A DNA stretch of 64,000 nucleotides, from positions 50,693,516-50,757,515 of the forward strand of contig CATQJL010000316.1 in assembly GCA_958299035.1 (NCBI GenBank), in the 5' to 3' direction. This document shows positions 53,701 to 56,700 of the stretch, piece after piece. Origin of the DNA: Cylicocyclus nassatus. Its lineage: Eukaryota; Nematoda; Chromadorea; Rhabditida; Strongylidae. The notes beneath the pieces were generated by a model. That model had not been told where the DNA came from. It was given only the letters and a program-made list of their open reading frames with translations, and did no database searches. The position numbers and the translations under genes were made by a program. Each line of letters opens with the position of its first letter. The first letter of the stretch is position 1.

Positions 53701-56700
53701 AGTGGTATTCGACGGTTATAGTACTGACTATATATATCACCCGTCTACATTCATTACAATAAACAAACAGTTGCGAAACTTAGTTGTCAACGACGCAGAA
53801 TGGTAAACGCTCACCCGTAGTAGGAACAGACTCAGTGATAACTGAGTTTCAATCCTAGTTTGGTAGGACTATGAAATGCACTGTCAAAATCGCTTTGGGC
53901 AGTACTTTCGAAAAATTGAAGACAAGGTGGAGAGAGGCGAACATTATACGGCAAAGTTTTAACTTTTCCGCTCAAGGTTCCTCCAAAAGGCTCCTCCGAA
54001 AGCACACAAGAACATTTACACTCGATTAAAGTTAAACAGGGTACGAATTTCTAGGAATCGCAAATCAATTGAGCGTACTTTGAGTGCATTATCACTATTT
54101 GATGTGCTTTTCAATCTTTTCTGAGGGTTGCAAATAGGTCCAAAAACAGGCCAAAATTTCAAATCGATCTGCTCTAATTTTCAGCATGCTCCTTAGTGTC
54201 GAATAGATTTTCCGCTTAATATAATGTGCTTGCACAGAAGGCGATGCCGGTGAAATTTCCGCGTGAATAGATAGCCACGCAGTACTGTCGGCATTTTGCG
54301 CGCGCAATTGGCCGGCGTCACAGTCGAAGCTATTTGTTCACACACAAATTTTACCGCAGTTCACTTCTTGTGCAATCACACTGTATTAAGCGGAAAATCT
54401 ACTAAATTGTAAGTAGCACCTTCTCTTTCTCACAATGCAATTTACTGGTTTAGCCTCTGTTCAGATTTCTGATGTCGCAAACTTCAAAAAACTTTGCTCA
54501 AAATCTTCTCTACTTTGTGCACCACGAAGAACGCTTGAGTAATCGCTGTTTGTAGAAATTCACAAATAATAACTTACAATTGCCAATTCATCGTCAGCCG
54601 GACTTACTAATCGAAGATTTTCAAAGTATTCAGCAAAACCTTCATTCAGCCAGAGTTCTTCCCACCAGGCCAGTGTTACCAGATTGCCAAACCACTGAAA
54701 TGGGTTACAGCCATCGTTCTTCACAGTAAAAAATCGGAAATGTTGTCCATAATCTATTTTTTACTGGTACTTTTATTAGAAGTGGAAGGAAAGGCTTTTG
54801 CGATGAATTGTGTGTCATGTGCCATGCCAGTGGCGTACCCAGGATTTCCGTTTGGGGGGGGGCAACAAAAATCTTTTTCGGATCAAGGGGAGTAGCGTTA
54901 GCCGCCCTTCGAAAACTCTTTTGAAATGCTTCCCAAAATTTTCCTGGGCCCCTTACCCAAAAATTTCAGGAAAAGGTGGCGTGACAGCAGCCACGTGCCC
55001 TAAAAAAATTTTTTACACGTCTCTGAATTTTTAAAAAATTTCTAAAAATTGTATTAATTATTTACAAGTAAAAACAAATTCTTTGCACATTTTTATAGCA
55101 TATTTAAGTAACTTTCAAAAACTTCGCGACCCACTCTAGGGGGGGGGGGGCTCCCCGCTCCCGCCCCCTCGGCACGCCACTGTGTCATGCATATGAAAGC
55201 ACCTGTCGTAGAAGTTTTGCAAAAATGTTGTTTCGAGTAGATGCCGATCATGCAGCAATTGTAAACGGTCCTCGCAATAGCTGGTCAACCTTATAAAGTG
55301 CGCTTCATAATTATACGAACACCCCAAATTTTGAAAGTTTTCGGACTTTTTGGAAGAAACAAAAAGCCGGTATCACGTGATAGAACACAGCCGAAAACGG
55401 CATATGATCCATAAGAATGGAAATCGATGCCCATTCCAGGAGTGTTTTTGCGCCTAATGCGATTTTTTAGCGGTTCATAATTATACGAATACTTCAAACA
55501 AAGGTCCTGTTTTCATTCAAGATTGAAATCATTTAAGTCCAAATTTTTTGTAGACTTACGGTGACAAATTCTGACATATCTGCTACAAACTACCCAGTGC
55601 AGCTCAAAAAGAGGATCGCTACTTTTCAGATGGTTTTATAATAAATGCTTTTGGAGTGAATGCGCTCCAAAACCATACGTTCTTCTGTGGTTTACGCACT
55701 CTAATTAGCTTGTATCAAGGCTATGAGATGAATTAAGCTCTTTCGATACATACTTTGTTTGACGCTTGGAAAATCTATGCGTTTTTGTGCCGTTTTTCAA
55801 CCAAGTTCCAACCTTGCCCGAGAGTTAGCACTATTTCGAGCCTCTTGATATGAAGCAGCTGCATTCTTTGCATGATGATGTAACCGTGCCAACGTTTTTG
55901 CGTTTTTTGTAGAACTGATCTTGAGGCTACTAAGCAACAATTCAAATGAAGTTGTGATTGCAATAGTATAAACAGTGGTTTTGGTGAAATGACGTCTGCG
56001 TGGCCAAAACAAACGCTCAACACTGCTGATTTTTGCTAGCCAAATACACAGTCTTGTGAACTTTTACATACTATGTGCATAATTCATTGCAGGGCATCCG
56101 AAGCTGAGTTTTGCAGCTAAAAATCGTGCTAACTTTAGAGCAAGGTTGGAATTTGGTTGAAAAACGGCACGAAAACGCATAGATTTTCCAAGCATCAAAC
56201 AAAATATGTATCGAAAGAGCTTATTTTATCTCATAGCCAATGATACAAGCTAATTAGAGTGCGTAAACCACAGAAGAACGTGTTTTTGAGCGCATTCACT
56301 CCAAACGCATTTAAAGCCATCTGAAAAGTAGCGATCCTCTTTTTGAGCTGCACTGGGTCCAATGTGTAGCAGATATGTCAGAATTTGTTACTGTAACTCT
56401 ACAAAAAATTTGAACTTAAATGGTTGCAATCTTGAATGAAAAATGGACCTTTGTTTGAACTGTTCGTAAAATTATGAACTGCTAAAAATTCGCGTTAGGC
56501 GCAAATACGCTCTTAAGATTAACATCCATTTCCATTAAGGATAATGTACCGTTTTCGAATGTGTTCTATCGCGCGGTATCAACGGCTTTTTGAGTTTTTT
56601 CCAAAAAGTCCGAAAACTTTCAAAATTTGGGGTGTTCGTATAATTACGAACCGCACTTTAGAGAAGGATGACAATATGAATAAACAGTGCATCCAATGCA

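Larger units (their letters stand above)
49221..53758 (+). mobile_element. BEL/Pao LTR retrotransposon, internally deleted
   Basis: LTRs at 49221-49759 and 53214-53758 (about 94% identical by eye) begin TGTCGAGAAACTCGA and end TTACA. The 5-bp duplication ATAAA flanks both sides (49216-49220 and 53759-53763). TGG follows the 5' LTR directly, as in a primer-binding site. The interior is only 3.45 kb. It holds a gag-like region but no recognisable protease, reverse transcriptase, RNase H or integrase. It runs antisense to the aminopeptidase. Confidence 0.88.
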
